Assembly (NCBI GenBank): GCA_964628465.1
Contig: CAZVOA010000011.1
Coordinates: 1-64,000 of the forward strand
Source: JAFGPS01 sp964628465
GTDB lineage: Bacteria; Planctomycetota; Phycisphaerae; Sedimentisphaerales; Anaerobacaceae
DNA: 64,000 nt
Direction: 5' to 3'
Shown: positions 16,679 to 26,285 of the stretch, one piece after another
Position numbering within the stretch: the first letter of the stretch is position 1
Layout: the number at the start of each line of letters is the position of its first letter
The notes under the pieces: model-generated
Told to the model about the DNA's origin: nothing
The model's input: only the letters and a program-made list of their open reading frames with translations
Databases searched by the model: none
Position numbers and translations under genes: made by a program

Positions 16679-18163
16679 ATGGCAAAAAAAGATAAATCCG
16701 ATTCCATGGAAAGTAAAGCGAGCGGCAAACCATCATCGCTGATTGATACCCGTGTCATCTATTGCGGCGATAACCTCGAACAGCTTCAAAAATTACCCGA
16801 TAGCTGCGTCGATTTGATTTATATCGACCCCCCATTCAACTCCAACCGAAATTACGAAGTCTTCTGGGGAGAAACAAAGGAAAAACGCTCGTTTGAAGAC
16901 AGGCACGCATCAACCGCAGCATATATCGACTTCATGCGTCCCCGATGTGTCGAATTGCACCGCGTCTTGAAAGATACCGGCTCATTCTATTTTCACTGCG
17001 ACTGGCACGCATCTCATTACGTAAAAATAATGCTCGACCAAATTTTTGATGAAAACCAGTTCCAAAACGAAATTATTTGGAAAAGAACCACTGCTCACAA
17101 TGATCCAAAACGATATGGTGCTAATGTTGACAATATCTTTTTCTACACAAAATCTGATACTTATACTTGGAATACGTTATATAGACCGCATATTGAAAAA
17201 TATCTTGCTCGCTTTAGGCATAAAGATGCAGACGGAAGAGCTTGGCAAGATTATGACCTAACAGCAAAAGGACTTTCAGGCGGTGGGTATGAATATGAGT
17301 ATAAAGGTGTAAAATCACTTTGGAGATGTCCGATTGAAACAATGCAACAATTGGATAAAGAAGGAAAATTGCATTTTACAAATAAAGGTGGTATCCGAAT
17401 CAAACGCTATTTAGACGAAAACAAAGGTATTCCATTACAAGTACTCTGGGATGATATTAATCCGATAAATTCTCAAGCGGCTGAAAAACTTGGTTATCCC
17501 ACACAAAAACCTTTGGCTTTGTTGGATCGTATTATCAAGTCTTCAAGCAACCCCAACGATATTATTCTTGATGCTTTTTGTGGTTGCGGTACTGCTCTTG
17601 TAGCGGCTGAAAATCTTGGCCGCCAATGGATAGGTATTGATATTTCCCCTACCGCATGCCGGGTAATGGCAAAACGTATGCGTGATGTTTGCGGCATAAA
17701 AGAAGATGAAAAGCTCTGGCGTATTGGCCGCGGATTTGTTGTTCGAGATTTGCCCTGGTCTGAAAAGAAACTACGGGAACTGCCGCCGTTTGAATTTGAG
17801 AACTGGGCTGTTATTGCACTTGGCGGCATACCGAACAAAGCACAGGTCGGAGATATGGGCATAGACGGCAGAATTTACCCCGTCTCCGCAACGCCAAAGA
17901 AAATAGAAGGCGCATTAGATTTCATGGATGTATGGTATCCAATCCAGGTCAAGCAAAAAGACAAAGTTGGCCGCCCTGACATAGATTCCTTTGAAGCAGT
18001 AATGATTCGGGAAGACAGGCAGAAAGGCTTTTTTGTTTCATTCGATTATTCCAGCGACGCCATGACCGAAATCCAGTCCTTCTTCAAAAAAACCGGCAAA
18101 ACCATAATCGCCCTGACAGTCAAAGATATTTTAGATGAACAAATCGCTTATAAGTTAGCGTAA
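16679..18163 (+). CDS. Adenine/cytosine-N DNA methyltransferase fused to an Mrr-like nuclease domain
   Basis: A 494-residue fusion. Residues 1-350 form an N6-adenine/N4-cytosine methyltransferase in the beta order: catalytic IYIDPPFNSN near residue 50, a variable target-recognition stretch at about 115-260, then the SAM motif DAFCGCGTALVAAENLG near 300. Residues about 365-494 look like an Mrr-type PD-(D/E)xK nuclease domain: GDMGIDGRI supplies the Asp, YPIQVKQ the QxK, and GFFVSFDYSSDAM follows as in Mrr relatives. Modification and cleavage may therefore be in one chain, although the second domain could also serve recognition only. The target sequence is unknown. It is followed 29 bases later by a Fic protein. 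Start at 16679, apparently leaderless. Confidence 0.8.
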   Translation: MAKKDKSDSMESKASGKPSSLIDTRVIYCGDNLEQLQKLPDSCVDLIYIDPPFNSNRNYEVFWGETKEKRSFEDRHASTAAYIDFMRPRCVELHRVLKDTGSFYFHCDWHASHYVKIMLDQIFDENQFQNEIIWKRTTAHNDPKRYGANVDNIFFYTKSDTYTWNTLYRPHIEKYLARFRHKDADGRAWQDYDLTAKGLSGGGYEYEYKGVKSLWRCPIETMQQLDKEGKLHFTNKGGIRIKRYLDENKGIPLQVLWDDINPINSQAAEKLGYPTQKPLALLDRIIKSSSNPNDIILDAFCGCGTALVAAENLGRQWIGIDISPTACRVMAKRMRDVCGIKEDEKLWRIGRGFVVRDLPWSEKKLRELPPFEFENWAVIALGGIPNKAQVGDMGIDGRIYPVSATPKKIEGALDFMDVWYPIQVKQKDKVGRPDIDSFEAVMIREDRQKGFFVSFDYSSDAMTEIQSFFKKTGKTIIALTVKDILDEQIAYKLA

Positions 18164-18192
18164 TTTGAGCTTAAAATATGTATAGGTGAAAC

Positions 18193-19092
18193 ATGAATAA
18201 AAATTGGCGTTATCAAGATAATCCTAATGCAGATGATATCATAATTCAACAAAGTAAATACATTTTAAAATCAATATTGGAGTCTCCTACAGAAGAATCA
18301 ATTGAGCAAATTAAAGATACCAGAAATATTCATAAAACCATGTTTAATCAACTTGTAAATAACGATAATAAAGTCTTTGCAGGACATTATCGTGGGGAAG
18401 ATTTTCCTGACCTTATCGATAGAATTGGATCACGTCAAATCGAAATATCTCCAAGTGTTTGGATAAAACATCGTTTTGTAGAGCCTAAAAATGTTTTAGT
18501 AGAACTTGATAAACTCAAATCAATTATTGAATATCTTTGTAATAATAGAAATATTCTTGAAAAACAACAATATTACAGTCTTGCGGTTGAAATATTGATA
18601 CGATTCTTTTTCATACACCCCTATGTTAATGGAAACGGGCATATGGGCAGAATAGTTATGACTTATTTAATGAAAATTGCTGACATAAAGATAGACAAGT
18701 CATGGACAATTCATCCTCGACCATATACTAATGCCATCGCAGTTTGTATGTTTTCATATGATAACTATCCTATTATCGCTGAGCAGTTTTTCCGGCAATG
18801 GTTTTACGTCCCTAATAATAAAACAACGCAAGAAATAAAAGAATATGAATCAAATTCCTATTCTTTGTCCATCAATGGTAGTGATTCAGATTCTAATAAA
18901 CGAATAAAAGAAGATTCTGATTCAGAACATGGTTACTCTTACGTCGATGACAGAGATTCGGGCTCTGGAGATTCTTCAAAGAAAGACTCAGACTCTGATT
19001 CGGATTCAGTCTCCAAAGAAAAAAGCAATTATAGGCAAAATACTATTGAATATTTTTATTATAGTAAAATAGAAATTGGAAAAAATATCTGA
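18193..19092 (+). CDS. Fic-domain protein with degenerate motif and Ser/Asp-rich tail
   Basis: A 299-residue protein. Residues about 60-200 have the Fic/DOC helical fold, with motif HPYVNGNGHMGR at residue 142. Active Fic enzymes transfer AMP or another nucleotide part using HxFx(D/E)GN(G/K)RxxR. Here the acidic Mg-binding residue is Asn and the first Arg is His, while the catalytic His and last Arg remain, so activity may be altered. From about residue 225 the tail is Ser/Asp-rich (SDSDSD and SGSGDSS runs) and likely disordered. It follows the methyltransferase-nuclease by 29 bases and is probably in the same operon. No inhibitory (S/T)xxxE(G/N) helix is clear. Confidence 0.75.
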   Translation: MNKNWRYQDNPNADDIIIQQSKYILKSILESPTEESIEQIKDTRNIHKTMFNQLVNNDNKVFAGHYRGEDFPDLIDRIGSRQIEISPSVWIKHRFVEPKNVLVELDKLKSIIEYLCNNRNILEKQQYYSLAVEILIRFFFIHPYVNGNGHMGRIVMTYLMKIADIKIDKSWTIHPRPYTNAIAVCMFSYDNYPIIAEQFFRQWFYVPNNKTTQEIKEYESNSYSLSINGSDSDSNKRIKEDSDSEHGYSYVDDRDSGSGDSSKKDSDSDSDSVSKEKSNYRQNTIEYFYYSKIEIGKNI

Positions 19093-19253
19093 AAGAGTAA
19101 ATAAGTTGATTATAAGCTGGCGTGAAGGATTTTATATTTCTATGTCAAAATACAATGAATAAGATGAAGGTGTCAGGTACAATTGTTATTCAAGTAAGAA
19201 ATAAAAACGCCATGTACGATTTTTATCGAATAAAAAGTGAAGCGTTAATTTGG

Positions 19254-19282
19254 TTGACTTTTCGATGTTTTCCGGGTATATT
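19254..19282 (+). promoter_or_regulatory. Strong sigma-70-type promoter of the toxin-antitoxin pair
   Basis: TTGACT (19254-19259), a 17-base spacer, and TATATT (19277-19282) match the consensus at 5 of 6 positions each. The antitoxin ATG at 19289 lies 6 bases after the -10, so the mRNA should be leaderless. It is one of the clearest promoters in the window. Confidence 0.65.
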
Positions 19283-19288
19283 ATTTTT

Positions 19289-19474
19289 ATGACGAGTAAA
19301 GAAATGGCAATTAAGACAATTCAGGAACTTCCTGATTCGGTTAGCTGGGGTGATATCGAGGAACGCATTCGCTTTTTATCAGGCATCGATAAAGGATTGG
19401 ACGATATAAAATCCGGCAAAACCATTCCACATGAGGAAGTTAAAAAAAGTCTCCAAAAATGGCTTTCCAAATAA
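19289..19474 (+). CDS. Antitoxin of a ParD/RelB-type module
   Basis: A 61-residue protein, MTSKEMAIKTIQELPDSVSW and onward, whose N-terminal half (SWGDIEERIRFLSGIDKGLDDIKSG) resembles short antitoxins that pair with ParE/RelE toxins. It should neutralise the toxin and repress the operon. The start at 19289 is fixed by the promoter just upstream; a longer TTG-started frame from 19250 overlaps the -35 and is unlikely. It overlaps the toxin gene by 16 bases, typical of such modules. Confidence 0.72.
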   Translation: MTSKEMAIKTIQELPDSVSWGDIEERIRFLSGIDKGLDDIKSGKTIPHEEVKKSLQKWLSK

Positions 19475-19758
19475 TCTGGACACAAACAGCGGCTGAAGAT
19501 TTAAAGGAAATCGTTCAGTATATTGCCATACACAATCAAGACGCGGCAACCAAACTTGCAGAACATATTATAAATCGTATCGAGAGTGCATCTATTCTAC
19601 CTTTTTCCAATCGCTCCGTTCCTGAAAAAAGTGAAGATTCTATCCGGGAGTCCATTCTAAAACCGTACCGTATTATTTATCAAACAGACACGAATAAAGA
19701 AGTACTTCATGTTTTGAGAATATGGCACGCAGCACGAGGAATACCTGAGATTGATTGA
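19459..19758 (+). CDS. ParE/RelE-family toxin
   Basis: A 99-residue protein with the ParE/RelE toxin pattern: FQIIWTQTAAEDLKEIVQYIA at the N-terminus, a middle helix AATKLAEHIINRIESA, and a C-terminal strand set ILKPYRIIYQTDTNKEVLHVLRIWHAAR. Relatives poison gyrase (ParE) or cleave ribosome-bound mRNA (RelE). The KPYRIIY and RIWHAAR blocks fit ParE-like members better, but the target cannot be proven from sequence. It overlaps the antitoxin gene and lies next to the methyltransferase-nuclease and Fic genes. Confidence 0.85.
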   Translation: MAFQIIWTQTAAEDLKEIVQYIAIHNQDAATKLAEHIINRIESASILPFSNRSVPEKSEDSIRESILKPYRIIYQTDTNKEVLHVLRIWHAARGIPEID

Positions 19759-19781
19759 TAAGTTGCCGAAATCAAAATAGT

Positions 19782-20777
19782 TTAGTTCCCTGATGGTTGA
19801 GGTTGTGGATTTTCTTTTTGGATTGTTTTACTGCGTTCAAACATCCCTCTTAAAATATTTGCCTCTGTAAAGCCGGACTTTTCTATCAATTTGAAAAACT
19901 TATTAATGTGTTCTTCGTAATTTTTGGGATCGATTAGCGAAAGTTTTAATTGAGCGTGGGCCGCGAATGGATATAGTTTCATCTGCTCACATCCTTCTGC
20001 AAAGGCGATATAACCTTCAGTATCCCTCTTTTGGCCGGCATAAAAAGGAAGTACTTTTTCCTGTAAAATTTCCTGCTGGCTTACAATATTTGGGTCAACT
20101 TCCTGGTACGCTCTCCAGAAGAAAGGATCTTTTTCCCTGCAAATTTTAAACAATCCGAAACCTTTTTGAGTCCATTCCGAATTAGGGTCTCCTTCGCCGC
20201 GGAAAATACAGGACAAGCCCTTTTCATAATAGAACAAGGCGTTTTCCGGATTGTTTGCGATGGCTTTATCATAAATTTCCATAGCTTTTTCGTATTGCCC
20301 ATCGTCATGCAATTTGATACCTTCGCTGATTTCCTCGCTTGACTTGATATATAGTTTGTCTCTGAGTTCCTTAAAACTATCAAGTTCTTTTTTAAGAGTC
20401 TCATCAACGTTTATACTGCCCAATAGAAAATAAATATCCGCATAAGCTACTTGCCCGAAATAAGAATAAAGATACGCATGTGCGTATAAAAGTGAAGAAT
20501 CCTTAGGTGTTTTTTCAATCACCGCACGCCAATAACTGCCGTTTTCAATAGTTACTTTATGAATATCATTTTTGCCAAAAATATTTGAATCTGGTATTTC
20601 CTGAAGTATCAATGCCATATTTACGGCACCGATAAGACTTTTATCATCAATCAGCTTATCAACATATTCTCTCATCTTTTGGCGGCTGAATTTCTTTAAA
20701 GATTCCAATTCCTGATTCTGACAAAACGCATTATTACTCAAAATGAATAACACAAGAAGAAAAACAACTTTTCGCAT
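19782..20777 (-). CDS. Secreted TPR-repeat protein
   Basis: A 331-residue protein with a Sec signal peptide (MRKVVFLLVLFILSNNAFCQ). The body is helical, with at least one clear tetratricopeptide unit (DGQYEKAMEIYDKAIANNPENALFYYEKGLS) and flanking TPR-like helices. TPRs mediate protein contacts; no catalytic motif is seen. The ATG at 20777 has GGAGT upstream. It converges on the toxin gene with a 23-base gap. Confidence 0.72.
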   Translation of the reverse strand: MRKVVFLLVLFILSNNAFCQNQELESLKKFSRQKMREYVDKLIDDKSLIGAVNMALILQEIPDSNIFGKNDIHKVTIENGSYWRAVIEKTPKDSSLLYAHAYLYSYFGQVAYADIYFLLGSINVDETLKKELDSFKELRDKLYIKSSEEISEGIKLHDDGQYEKAMEIYDKAIANNPENALFYYEKGLSCIFRGEGDPNSEWTQKGFGLFKICREKDPFFWRAYQEVDPNIVSQQEILQEKVLPFYAGQKRDTEGYIAFAEGCEQMKLYPFAAHAQLKLSLIDPKNYEEHINKFFKLIEKSGFTEANILRGMFERSKTIQKENPQPQPSGN

Positions 20778-20933
20778 TATAGTACTCCAATAAAATATTA
20801 CCTGTTTTAACAAACTATATTTTATAAAATTATAACATATTCCTCTCTATAAAAAAAACGCTTTTTATTCAGAATCACAGAATCGGTAATACAGGACAAT
20901 GTACGAAAAACTTCCGGCACAACGAATATATTC

Positions 20934-21893
20934 TTAAAATATCCCGAAAACCCGCAGGCCGGTGGTTTCGTGTTCTATGAGAATGCGAATGTGTGTTACT
21001 CTTAAAGGTTCAGGTAGCACCAGAGCGAATGTTTGATTGAAGTAGAGTTTCTCTCTGGCATTTTTGTTGAGCATCATCTTTTTGATTCCACCCGGTGTAC
21101 GATAAGTGATTTCGATATCGTTAATACGAAGATAATTGCTTCTGTTACCGGTACGTTCGAGATGGATTTCTTTTACAGGTCTTGCCGTATTTTCGCAAAT
21201 AGTTTCCACCCACGAGTCATTACCCTTTGGAGTAGTTCCAAGAAGCACTCGATTTTGCCCACGCTGCCTTTCAGTCCTCGGACGCGGACGTTCAATATTC
21301 GTTGGTACGCCAGTTATTATAAGACCGTCGGTGTCATGTTCGATTGCAATTTTTATTTTTGTTACTTTCATAGGTCTGGGCAAAGCCAACTCGAATACAT
21401 CATCTGGATATAATCTTGCCCTGGCACTGCGATTTAAAGTTTCTTTTTCAGTACCTTTCGGGGTTATGTAAGAGACTTCAATATCATTTATCCTAAGGTA
21501 TCTTGCACCGCTTCCAATTCGCCTGATTCGTATTTCCTTGAATAGCCCCTCATAACGTGTAGTACATTCCGTTTCGAGCCAGCTGTCATTACCTCTTGGA
21601 GTTCTACCCAGCAGTATCTCACCTGGATAAGGACTTTCTGCGAAAATCAGAATATTCTCATAATCTTTGAGTAAATCCTTCATATCATCAAGAAGGAAGT
21701 TAATCTCCGCGGAATCAAGTACAGGCTTGTCCGTTTCGGTTTTCAAATCATTTGCGGCTTCCAGAATATGCTGCGAAATGACTGAAATGTCCCTTTTCGG
21801 GTCAGATACAGCCGCCCATATCGATACAGAAAATGTTAAAAATAATGAGAATAAAAGAACCGCCACTATTTTGATTGTTTTACTTTTTTTCAT
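20934..21893 (-). CDS. Secreted protein with two copies of an unrecognised ~100-residue domain
   Basis: A 319-residue protein with a signal peptide (IVAVLLFSLFLTFSVSIWA) and a short helical linker. Two homologous domains follow, at about 108-205 and 218-319. Both contain LLG-TP-GNDSW-ET, YLRINDIE-, a TP-G segment, LN-AR-LY, LALP-P--VT-I-I-IEH-T-GL. The repeats suggest a beta-sandwich of the kind that binds surfaces or sugars, but I do not recognise the family. AAAGGAG lies 8 bases before the ATG. It stands alone between the TPR gene and the GLUG gene. Confidence 0.7.
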   Translation of the reverse strand: MKKSKTIKIVAVLLFSLFLTFSVSIWAAVSDPKRDISVISQHILEAANDLKTETDKPVLDSAEINFLLDDMKDLLKDYENILIFAESPYPGEILLGRTPRGNDSWLETECTTRYEGLFKEIRIRRIGSGARYLRINDIEVSYITPKGTEKETLNRSARARLYPDDVFELALPRPMKVTKIKIAIEHDTDGLIITGVPTNIERPRPRTERQRGQNRVLLGTTPKGNDSWVETICENTARPVKEIHLERTGNRSNYLRINDIEITYRTPGGIKKMMLNKNAREKLYFNQTFALVLPEPLRVTHIRILIEHETTGLRVFGIF

Positions 21894-22100
21894 GTTCGTA
21901 ACTCCTTTCTGTAATTAAAAGGCAGATAATGACTTATCAGTAACTAAGATTTATTTCTATAATCTCTTGAATTCTATATACTGACTTTAAATGTAAGTAG
22001 TTTAACATATTTTTCACTATTTACAAAATATGTGTGGGAGCTTGCAGCAGGTTTCGATACAAATAAAAGTTCCGGCGAATCCCGATAGGTTGTAATAATA

Positions 22101-22144
22101 TTCAAGCGACAAATATAATTTTGTGAATATATTTGTCGCTTGAA
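22101..22144. terminator. Perfect 17-bp inverted repeat after the GLUG gene
   Basis: The arm TTCAAGCGACAAATATA (22101-22117) and its exact complement (22128-22144) flank a 10-base loop. It lies 33 bases past the stop of the minus-strand GLUG gene, where a terminator is expected, but no clear U-run follows on either strand. It may act as an mRNA 3'-end stabiliser or a weak terminator. Confidence 0.5.
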
Positions 22145-22177
22145 CGTGTTTTTATAAATTAGGAATATTTCTTAATT

Positions 22178-25100
22178 TTACTCCCAATTAAGTTTCGGAT
22201 AGTCCTGATTTTCAGTGATCTTCCATGTATTAGTGAAATCCCACGCTGCTGAAGTATAGGTTGCTTTCTTTTTCATATCTACGGTTGTTTTGCCCGTACC
22301 TGCCGCACTTGCAGTTTGGCCGCTGGCTTCCATATCCCAGAATGAGCCTGAAGATGAACCGTAATTAATCGCAACCAAACCACCGACAGTTGAGTCTTTT
22401 CCGGCTACGTTGCCCGATGAGTAGCATTTAGTTATTGTACCATTATTAATACCGGCTAAGCCACCTGCCCACTGGCTGGCAAAAACCATGCTTCTTGAAT
22501 AAGAATTTGAAATTGCCGCCGATTCCCAGTTCCAGCCCACTAATCCGCCGACATCGGTTGTACCTGAAACAATACCCAATGAGAAGCATTTGCTGATAGA
22601 GCCTTCATTTACTCCAATGAAACCGCCTATCGATTCTGAGCCGTTGACATTATTATTCGTATAGGAGTTTGTAATTGATGCTGCACCAGAATTGTACCCG
22701 ATTAATCCGCCGGTATTTAGACGTCCGTCAACTTTACCTAAAGCATAACAACCTGTAATTTCCGCATTCAAATTGAATCCTACCAAGCCGCCAATATTCA
22801 AATCACCATATATAACTGCATTTGAATATGAGTTTGTTGTTTTGCCTTTGTTACTGCCAATCAAACCGCCAACTCTTTCGTTGCCGCGTATATAACCTGA
22901 AGAGTTGGCATTTTCTATAGTTCCAGTATTGTAACCAGCGATACCGCCGGCAAGGGTGTTGGCAAAAAGATTGCTGGTTGATGTACTTGCTTTAATTGAG
23001 CCGGAACTGCTTCCAACAAGTCCGCCAACAGCCGAATCACCAGTGACAATACTATTTGCATAACATTGATTAATTGTACCTTCGTCATTATTGCCTGCAA
23101 GCCCACCAACGCTACTCTGGCCGGTAACATCTCCAGCGGCATGGCTGCCTGTAATAGTCTCAAGATTATATCCAACTAATCCTGCGACAAAATTACGCCC
23201 TTTGATATTGACATTTTCAGCATAGCAATTTTGGATTGTTCCTTCCTTGTGATAACCAGCTAAAGCACCAATATTGTCTTTAGCGTTTATCGTTACATTT
23301 GTCATCCCGATATTTTTAACCTGGGCAAGAAAAGAACCAATGCATCCGAAAAGCCCAACATAGCTTTGGTCGCCTGAATCAAATGCGAAATTTGAAATTA
23401 CCTTGTTGTTACCGTCAAATGTTCCCGCGAAAGGTATTCGATAATAACCTATAAGGTTAAACTTATTTCCTGAGTAACCTGACAAATTAATATTTGTTGT
23501 CAGTTTGAAAGATTTATCCCATTCATGCGGGAACAAACCAACTGAATTTAATTTATCCGGCGAATCTATTAAAAATGGATCATTTAATTTTCCGCTTCCA
23601 GACATTAAGTCAGTAATAAGGACTGTTGAGATTACTTCGCCTTCAATATTTTCCCACGATAACCTTGGATAGTCTTTACCGCCCTGCTGGTATATCGTCC
23701 AGTAAATCGGTTCATCACCGGTATCGTCTTTGGTTGTTTTGCCCCAGTCGGCGAAACTTGCTTTATTTTTCATCTCAGCGGTTGTTTTACCAATTCCGCC
23801 TGCACTGCTTGCCTGATGGCTTGTTTGGACATCCCAAACCGATAAAATAGCACATGCCTGCTCACTGCTATCGCCGATTAATCCGCCAAAACCGTCACTT
23901 GTCGCATCAGCGGCGTAATTATCTGCTACGTCGCCTGTTGAATAACATTTGAAAACGACGCCATCATTATAGCCGAGCAATCCGCCGATATTATACATAC
24001 CGTTAATATCGCCAGCCGAATAGCTGTTTTCAATTAAACCATTTGATTCATTGCTTCCGGCTAATCCTCCGGCATAACCATATTGCGCTTCAACATTTGC
24101 CTCTGAGACGGCATTTAGTATTTGGAAAATATTTTTGCCCACCCCGCCGCTAACGTAATTATTACCGGAAATATCTCCCGCTGAATAACAATTAATTAAG
24201 CTGCCGCTATTTGTACCTGTAAATCCGCCGACATACTGCTCTCCATTAACCTGGCACATCGAAGAGCAATTTTTAACATAACCGCCGTCATTAATGCCTG
24301 TTATACCTCCGATGTATTCCAGTCCTAAAACACTTCCATCGGCTCTACTATTGAAAATATGACCATTATTTTTACCAACCAACGCTCCAACTCTTCTGTT
24401 ACCTGAAACCGTGCATACTGAACTGCTGCTTCTTAAAACACTAATGTTATAACCAATCATACCTCCGATTTGGTTTTCTCCGGCAACTATTGAAGTTGAA
24501 TTACAATCTTCTATAAATCCAGAATTTAAGCCAGCAAAACCTCCTGTTTCAGTTTGTCCTGATACATTAACGTCTGAGATCGTGTTACAGTCAAAAATTA
24601 AACCATCATTTAAGCCTGTAAAACCACCGATTTTGACGATTCCAGTAACATCCGCCTGCCCGGAAGTAAAACAATCTGAAATATAACCTTTATTTAGGCC
24701 GACCAGTCCACCAATTTCTTTTGTTCCAGTAACATTCGGAGTTCCGGCAGCCAAACAATTCATTATAATTGCGTTATCATTATTGAAGCCTACCATGCCT
24801 CCTACCCTGTTCGTTCCGGTGATATTAGCATTCGATACCATATTACAATCTAAAATGATTCCATTGTTTAAGCCAACTAAACTTCCTATTTCAGTTGTTC
24901 CTTTTACATCTGCGCTTATAGCTGAATTACAGTCAGCAACAATACCATCATTTAAGCCGATTAAACCGCCAATTTGGTTGATTCCTGTAATATTTGCATC
25001 ACAAGTACATCTCGAAATTTTTCCTATTTTGCACCATTCTTGATCCGGCTCTGTGAAATCAAGAATTGTGTTATTCCACCCAATTAATCCGCCTATCTTT

Positions 25101-26089
25101 TCAGAACCAGAAATATTACCCCCGGTAACATGGCAATTTATAATATTACCGTTTACAAGATGCCCAACGAGAGCACCGACATACTTGCCTCCAGTTGAAG
25201 AAATATTAGGATCAATAATACTCAAATCTTTTATTTCTGCTGATTTTCCGTTTATATATCCAAATAAGCCTATTCTGTCTTTACCTGTCGTCAGATAAGT
25301 AAAACCATGAATTTTATGGTTATTTCCATTAAAAACACCAGTGAAAGGCTTTTTATTGGTTTCTCCTTTGTTATAACCAATTATATTGAAGTTGTTTTTA
25401 AATTCTGAGAGATTGATATCAGATGTCATACTAAAAAAGCTTGCCCAGTCTTCAGGATGCTCACCGATCTCATTCATATGCTTAGCAGTATAAATAAGAT
25501 ATGGATATTGTAACGTTCCGATACCTCCACCATATTTTGTTTTGGCAATAGCATTGATTTCTGCATAAGATCCAGTATAAGCAGGTGGTTTTATCGTACC
25601 AATAAGATAAACTAAATCATCAACAAAACTCAGTATGATATCAATATCGCTTTCTGAACTATCTTTTGTTTTACCGATAAGATGTATTGTTGAACTACTG
25701 TCAGATATGGCATGTAGATCAAAAATATTAAAAACGTTCTCGAATGTGCCGGCAACTTCATGATTATTCGCATTTATTATAACAGCATTAGAATCTGTAA
25801 AATATGCGCTATTAAAAATACTGTCAGCATAAAGTCCAAACTTCCCATCAACAAAATAATATGATTCATCATAGACAGACGAACCATCGAAGTAATATCT
25901 ATATACAGTGCTCGCTTCCGATAAAAATGTATAATTATTTCTTAATGCAGAACTGCTTGCACCGAATACAACAGCGGAAGATTGAAACATGGTTATGCAA
26001 CAGATAACGAAAAGCAAAGAATTAAGCCAGCCATATTTTTGTAACATGTTATTGTGTAATGATTTATAAAAATATTCTTTTTTTGACAT
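22178..26089 (-). CDS. Giant secreted GLUG-repeat surface protein
   Basis: A 1303-residue protein with an N-terminal signal region (LNSLLFVICCITMFQSSAVVFGA). The body is a right-handed beta-helix built from about 29 GLUG-type repeats of the form (V/I)GGL(V/I)G-N-G-I--C-S-G-V-G. It is internally duplicated: each half opens with a GIG/GSG---PYLI---KHMNEIG...DWASFFSMTSDINLS type header and FNG-N--I-GF, then runs through GLUG repeats, and closes with a GKTTAEMKNKA...W...YP-L-WE block. Such proteins are cell-surface or secreted adhesins. I chose the ATG at 26089 because GAGGAG lies nine bases upstream; a longer start at 26149 has no ribosome site. Confidence 0.85.
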   Translation of the reverse strand: MSKKEYFYKSLHNNMLQKYGWLNSLLFVICCITMFQSSAVVFGASSSALRNNYTFLSEASTVYRYYFDGSSVYDESYYFVDGKFGLYADSIFNSAYFTDSNAVIINANNHEVAGTFENVFNIFDLHAISDSSSTIHLIGKTKDSSESDIDIILSFVDDLVYLIGTIKPPAYTGSYAEINAIAKTKYGGGIGTLQYPYLIYTAKHMNEIGEHPEDWASFFSMTSDINLSEFKNNFNIIGYNKGETNKKPFTGVFNGNNHKIHGFTYLTTGKDRIGLFGYINGKSAEIKDLSIIDPNISSTGGKYVGALVGHLVNGNIINCHVTGGNISGSEKIGGLIGWNNTILDFTEPDQEWCKIGKISRCTCDANITGINQIGGLIGLNDGIVADCNSAISADVKGTTEIGSLVGLNNGIILDCNMVSNANITGTNRVGGMVGFNNDNAIIMNCLAAGTPNVTGTKEIGGLVGLNKGYISDCFTSGQADVTGIVKIGGFTGLNDGLIFDCNTISDVNVSGQTETGGFAGLNSGFIEDCNSTSIVAGENQIGGMIGYNISVLRSSSSVCTVSGNRRVGALVGKNNGHIFNSRADGSVLGLEYIGGITGINDGGYVKNCSSMCQVNGEQYVGGFTGTNSGSLINCYSAGDISGNNYVSGGVGKNIFQILNAVSEANVEAQYGYAGGLAGSNESNGLIENSYSAGDINGMYNIGGLLGYNDGVVFKCYSTGDVADNYAADATSDGFGGLIGDSSEQACAILSVWDVQTSHQASSAGGIGKTTAEMKNKASFADWGKTTKDDTGDEPIYWTIYQQGGKDYPRLSWENIEGEVISTVLITDLMSGSGKLNDPFLIDSPDKLNSVGLFPHEWDKSFKLTTNINLSGYSGNKFNLIGYYRIPFAGTFDGNNKVISNFAFDSGDQSYVGLFGCIGSFLAQVKNIGMTNVTINAKDNIGALAGYHKEGTIQNCYAENVNIKGRNFVAGLVGYNLETITGSHAAGDVTGQSSVGGLAGNNDEGTINQCYANSIVTGDSAVGGLVGSSSGSIKASTSTSNLFANTLAGGIAGYNTGTIENANSSGYIRGNERVGGLIGSNKGKTTNSYSNAVIYGDLNIGGLVGFNLNAEITGCYALGKVDGRLNTGGLIGYNSGAASITNSYTNNNVNGSESIGGFIGVNEGSISKCFSLGIVSGTTDVGGLVGWNWESAAISNSYSRSMVFASQWAGGLAGINNGTITKCYSSGNVAGKDSTVGGLVAINYGSSSGSFWDMEASGQTASAAGTGKTTVDMKKKATYTSAAWDFTNTWKITENQDYPKLNWE

Positions 26090-26285
26090 GATTCCATACT
26101 CCTCTTGCGAAAAAAACATGCTATGATTATTCTGTTTTAAAACAACCAAATCATAATTAGAACTGAAATTTAAGCTACCTTAAAACCAATTTCAGGTTGA
26201 CGTATCTTGTGTATATTGCCTATATTATAATACCTGCAAGAAATTTTCCTACAAAATTATTAAGAAATTTTTAATAATTTAGATT

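Noticed and set aside
16679..19758. Prophage or integrative element
   Set aside because: No integrase, structural phage gene or flanking repeat was seen.
22101..22144. Strong intrinsic terminator
   Set aside because: The stem is perfect but no U-run follows on either strand, so I list it with only moderate confidence.
22178..26089. CRISPR-like or DNA-level tandem repeats in the GLUG gene
   Set aside because: The periodicity is at protein level with diverged codons; there are no identical spaced repeats.
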